A stretch of DNA of 64,000 bases from NCBI GenBank assembly GCA_017165825.1, contig CM029378.1, forward strand, positions 19,364,682-19,428,681, given 5' to 3'. This stretch comes from Hepsetus odoe. Its lineage: Eukaryota; Chordata; Actinopteri; Characiformes; Hepsetidae. Positions 61,079 to 64,000 of this stretch are shown in pieces (the first letter of the stretch is position 1; every line of letters starts with the position of its first letter). The translations under genes were made by a program, and so were the position numbers. A model generated the notes under the pieces. The model did not search any database. It worked only from the letters and a program-made list of their open reading frames with translations, and was not told the DNA's origin.

Positions 61079-61573
61079 CTAAACATTGGGCCATTCATGG
61101 GACATACTTTTACAAGGGCATGATAAACCTCATTAAAAACTGATTCAGGTTCCTAATTACTGTGTGTGTGTCAAGCTAATTACAAATATCAACCCCCCCC
61201 CAAAAAGTATCGTCGCCCAAGTTGATGTGTAGCCTGGTCCTGTAAGTGTGTGTTTGTCAAACACACAGTTCTTTCCATTTAACCAGTCATGCTGCGAGTG
61301 CTTGTGTAAATAAGCTGAGTCTGCTCCTGTCAGGCTGCCTCCCAACTGGCCCCCTCCCACTTCTCATCTCCTAACAACAATTAATGGAAGTGGTGGGCGG
61401 ATTTCCCTCTCACCCGACCTGACCCCTGCCAACCACACAAACCCACACACACACCACGGAATGTAGGCTCCCATGAAGCGGAAATGTACTACAGAAGTGT
61501 GTGAGAGAGCTTAGCCACTCTAGATTGAGTTGCCACTCAGGGGTTGTTTGTTTTTTGTGGGTATCTAAAACAG

Positions 61574-61622
61574 TTTTTTTTTTTTTTTTTTTTTTTCTGA
61601 ACTTTTTTTTTTTTTTTTTTTT
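61574..61622. repeat. Two poly(T) runs separated by CTGAAC
   Basis: A T run of about 23 bases, the hexamer CTGAAC, then a T run of about 20 bases. It lies 110 bp upstream of a plus-strand SINE and is not obviously its tail. Confidence 0.95.
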
Positions 61623-61732
61623 GGAATAAGAAATAAACATATAATAAATATATGCATTAACTGAAAAATGCTAACACACTTTGAACAAAAGCATTGTTTG
61701 TCATGTCTAGGTAGACAATTGTGAGCTCCTAA

Positions 61733-61940
61733 CAGTGGTGGTCTTGTGGTGGGGTACTTGCTTACTGACCTATGGATCAAGAGGCCACAGATTTGAATCT
61801 GGCCTCTAGCACTATCACCACTGGGTTCCTGAACAAGACCCTTAACCCGGAGTTGCTCCAGGGGAACTGTCCCTGTAATTACGCAATGGCGGTTGCTCTG
61901 GATGAGAGCGTCTGCTAAATGCCGCAAAGGTAAATAAATG
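61733..61940 (+). mobile_element. tRNA-derived SINE, family 2
   Basis: The head is CAGTGGTGGTCTTGTGGTGG and the B-box region is mutated to GATTTGAATCTGG. The body has CCTGAACAAGACCCTTAACC, CCGGAGTTGCTCCAGGGGAA and CTGTCCCTGTAATTACG. The tail is GCTCTGGATGAGAGCGTCTG, then CTAAATGCCGCAAAGGTAAA and TAAATG. Confidence 0.88.
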
Positions 61941-62386
61941 TTAAATTTTTAAACATTTTTTTTAGTTGAGGGTCAGAAAAAATTTGCAACATAAATCCTA
62001 CTGGGTTGCTACATGTACATGTTGGACCGTTTCATTTTCTGAAATTTAGCGAATTTGCGATTAAGCGGCCATGGATCTTCCAGCACTCTGCTATTGCATG
62101 ATGGTTGCGTGAGAAAATCCGGCTTTCTTTCCATCCTTTACATAAAACTCTCACAGGAGGCTCCAGAGCATTCCAATTAGCTTTGTTGGCCTATATGTAA
62201 CACACACACACAAATCCATGCCCAATCATACACACATTCACATATAAGTCTGTACAGCCTTCAGCAACCTCAGAGTCCTTTTTTTCTGCTGATAGTTCTG
62301 TGTGCATTTGTATGCTTCATTGTCATTTTCATATCCCAGAGGGAAAGTACAAGATGAACTTACTTGGCCCATTGATTTATTTAAAA

Positions 62387-62409
62387 AAAAAAAAAAAGTG
62401 TGTGTGTGT

Positions 62410-62480
<71 letters not shown>
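62387..62480. repeat. Compound (A)n(GT)n(TA)n microsatellite
   Basis: An A run of 15, then GT repeats with TATG interruptions, then a TA run of about 20 bases. It produces Tyr/Ile and His/Thr frames that are not genes. Confidence 0.96.
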
Positions 62481-62484
<4 letters not shown>

Positions 62485-63014
62485 AAAAACACATTTTTAT
62501 TCATGTTTTTTCCTCACCTTGGGTTGTAGTTTTATGCTTTACTGACTGTTATGCATTTGCAATGGATCTCATCTTGTGGCCTTGACCAATGCTGTTCCAG
62601 AAAGATTAAGAACTAAACCCCAAACGATATGAAAGTGAACTAAATTATATCCGATCACTATATACGAGAGTAAGTGCTGCGATCTCAGATACCAGGCATG
62701 GCTGGCATGATGAGTAACTGCCGTGTAGCTGCAAAAGAGCTAAAGCCATTAAAGCCTAGACAAGGGTAAGAAGTGAACATAATTGAGATGTGATCTGCGT
62801 GTGTGAGCATAGTGCTAGGCAATGACCTCCCGCAATATCAACACTGACATTTTGTTTTTGAAAATGGGTTAAATGTTACTTTAGAGCTGAACACTGCGCT
62901 AATTCACTCACACTGATGACAGAGCTGCTTATCTATGCCCTAAACGCAATCCTCAGATTTTTGCTGAGACCCATTTCTGAGAGGGAGTCATGGCCGAGCT
63001 GTTACTGTGGTGTA

Positions 63015-63231
63015 GCTTTTGTCCCATTGCACCAATACCGGAAGTATTGGGCAGGGACTTCTGTGTGGAGACAATGGCTTTACTGTCCTGTCACATTATT
63101 CCGGAAGTATGTGACAATGATTTGTGTTAAATCAAAAGCTTTACTCTCCCGTGACAATAATAACAAAAGTACAGGACAGAGCCTTTTCTGTCCCATCACA
63201 CCAATACCAGCATTATTTATTACAGTAACAT
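63015..63231. repeat. Degenerate tandem array of stem-loop units with ETS-like sites
   Basis: Four related units begin at about 63015, 63077, 63138 and 63181 (spacing 62, 61 and 43 bp). Each starts with GCTTTTGTCCC- or GCTTTACTGTCC-like sequence and runs through a CAATACCGGAAGTATTG-like core. Units 1 and 2 contain CCGGAAGT, the core of ETS/GABP binding sites, at 63038-63045 and 63101-63108. Units 1 and 2 are self-complementary around this core (CAATAC/GTATTG and TGTCACA/TGTGACA). Units 3 and 4 are more decayed. Confidence 0.75.
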
Positions 63232-64000
63232 TGAACTCATTTTTAGAATTTTAGTCTTTTGGGTTAAACTTAAGCACTGTTTGTTTGTTTTTTTGTTTTT
63301 TTTAAGCATCCAAACTGCAAAAATTACTGATCAGTAAGTCTGAGGCAACTTGCCCAGAAATCATTGTTCTTATGTCTGTAAATAATAAAACCGCTCAGAA
63401 ATCATTGTTGTGTGCTTCTGGTACTGTGTGACTGGATAGTAAAGGCACAGTCCAAGCACAAAAATCTTTGTTGGATACCTCCAGCAAGTCTTAAGCAGCA
63501 TTACAGTGCTTACTGCAGCAAATTAGTAATCAGCAGATGGAAAATTGAAGTATAGAAGAAGGTCTAAAGGATGTTTAACCTTTAAGAAAAGTTTTACCTT
63601 CGCTTGCTCAAGTGCAGAATTAGTTTATAGCAACAAAACATTTCACAGTACAATGGCATATTTATATTAATTACCCAGATTAATTAACAAACTGCCTTAA
63701 CATTTTAGAAGTGCGTGGTCATATTTTATAGCTGTGAAAGAGTCATTGGTGAGGTGGAACTGATCATATAGAGATTTTGGAGAAAAACTGTTCCACCGCA
63801 AATGGGGAAAGGACACAAATTTAGAACCTCATACTTTGAAGGATATGCTAGGCATCCTGAAATTGCCATGCTGGGATGTAGATGTAAACTATGGTTTGTG
63901 GGTAGGATGGGGCCAAGGACAAGTGCTCTATATTTGTTTTTTGCAGACATGATATTAGTAAGGGACTAAAAAGAGAGACCTTTTTGATAACATTTTGACA

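Larger units (their letters stand above)
48782..64000 (+). other. jmjd1c: jmjd1c intron downstream of the second visible exon (5' part)
   Basis: This begins GTGAGT and runs at least 15.2 kb to the window edge. I looked for the next JMJD1C exon (a short acidic segment expected to begin with Asp-rich residues) and did not find one. Contents are one family-1 and one family-2 SINE, a decayed SINE of a third type, Tc1-like relics, a dispersed repeat at 57.7 kb, a 107-bp hairpin and a tandem array at 63.0 kb. Stretches such as 48790-50700, 51000-52950, 54650-56100, 58750-60350 and 63240-64000 look like ordinary intron to me. Confidence 0.85.

Overview
The window is vertebrate genomic DNA from a ray-finned fish. 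It contains introns tens of kilobases long, GT-AG splice sites, dense (CA)n, (CT)n and (GT)n microsatellites, teleost-type tRNA-derived SINEs, a hAT miniature element and decayed Tc1/mariner transposons. An otophysan (characin or catfish group) would fit the repeat style, but I cannot prove this. There is no operon structure and nothing prokaryotic.

Only two coding segments are well supported, and they belong to one gene on the + strand. They are consecutive coding exons of jmjd1c (KDM3C/TRIP8), a large nuclear JmjC-family chromatin protein. The exons lie at 11341-11505 (55 codons) and 48668-48781 (38 codons). Both start and end in phase 0 and have clean acceptor and donor sites, so they join directly to encode a 93-residue piece near the N terminus. 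That is 279 coding bases in 64 kb. The start codon exon must lie upstream of base 1 and the next exon beyond base 64000, or else be too divergent for me to see.

Layout: 1-11340 is the 3' part of the preceding intron, with SINEs, a local direct duplication and a Tc1-like relic. 11506-48667 is a 37.2-kb intron carrying most of the SINEs, a hAT MITE with a perfect 8-bp target duplication and a chimeric SINE with a 12-bp target duplication. It also holds a mariner-type relic, a ~30-bp minisatellite and a CpG-enriched block at about 40.1-40.7 kb. That block looks like an internal alternative promoter with an untranslated first exon. 48782-64000 is the start of the next intron, with two abutting inverted Tc1-like fragments, a 107-bp near-perfect hairpin, further SINEs and a degenerate tandem repeat whose units carry ETS-like CCGGAAGT sites.

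The most interesting leads are the internal promoter, the hairpin at 56132-56238 (pre-miRNA-like or MITE-like), the ETS-containing stem-loop repeats, the chimeric SINE, and a GC3-rich 74-codon open frame behind an acceptor-like site near 28.57 kb. I found no undescribed defence or metabolic system. Other long open frames run through microsatellites, SINEs or antisense to exons and are not believable genes.
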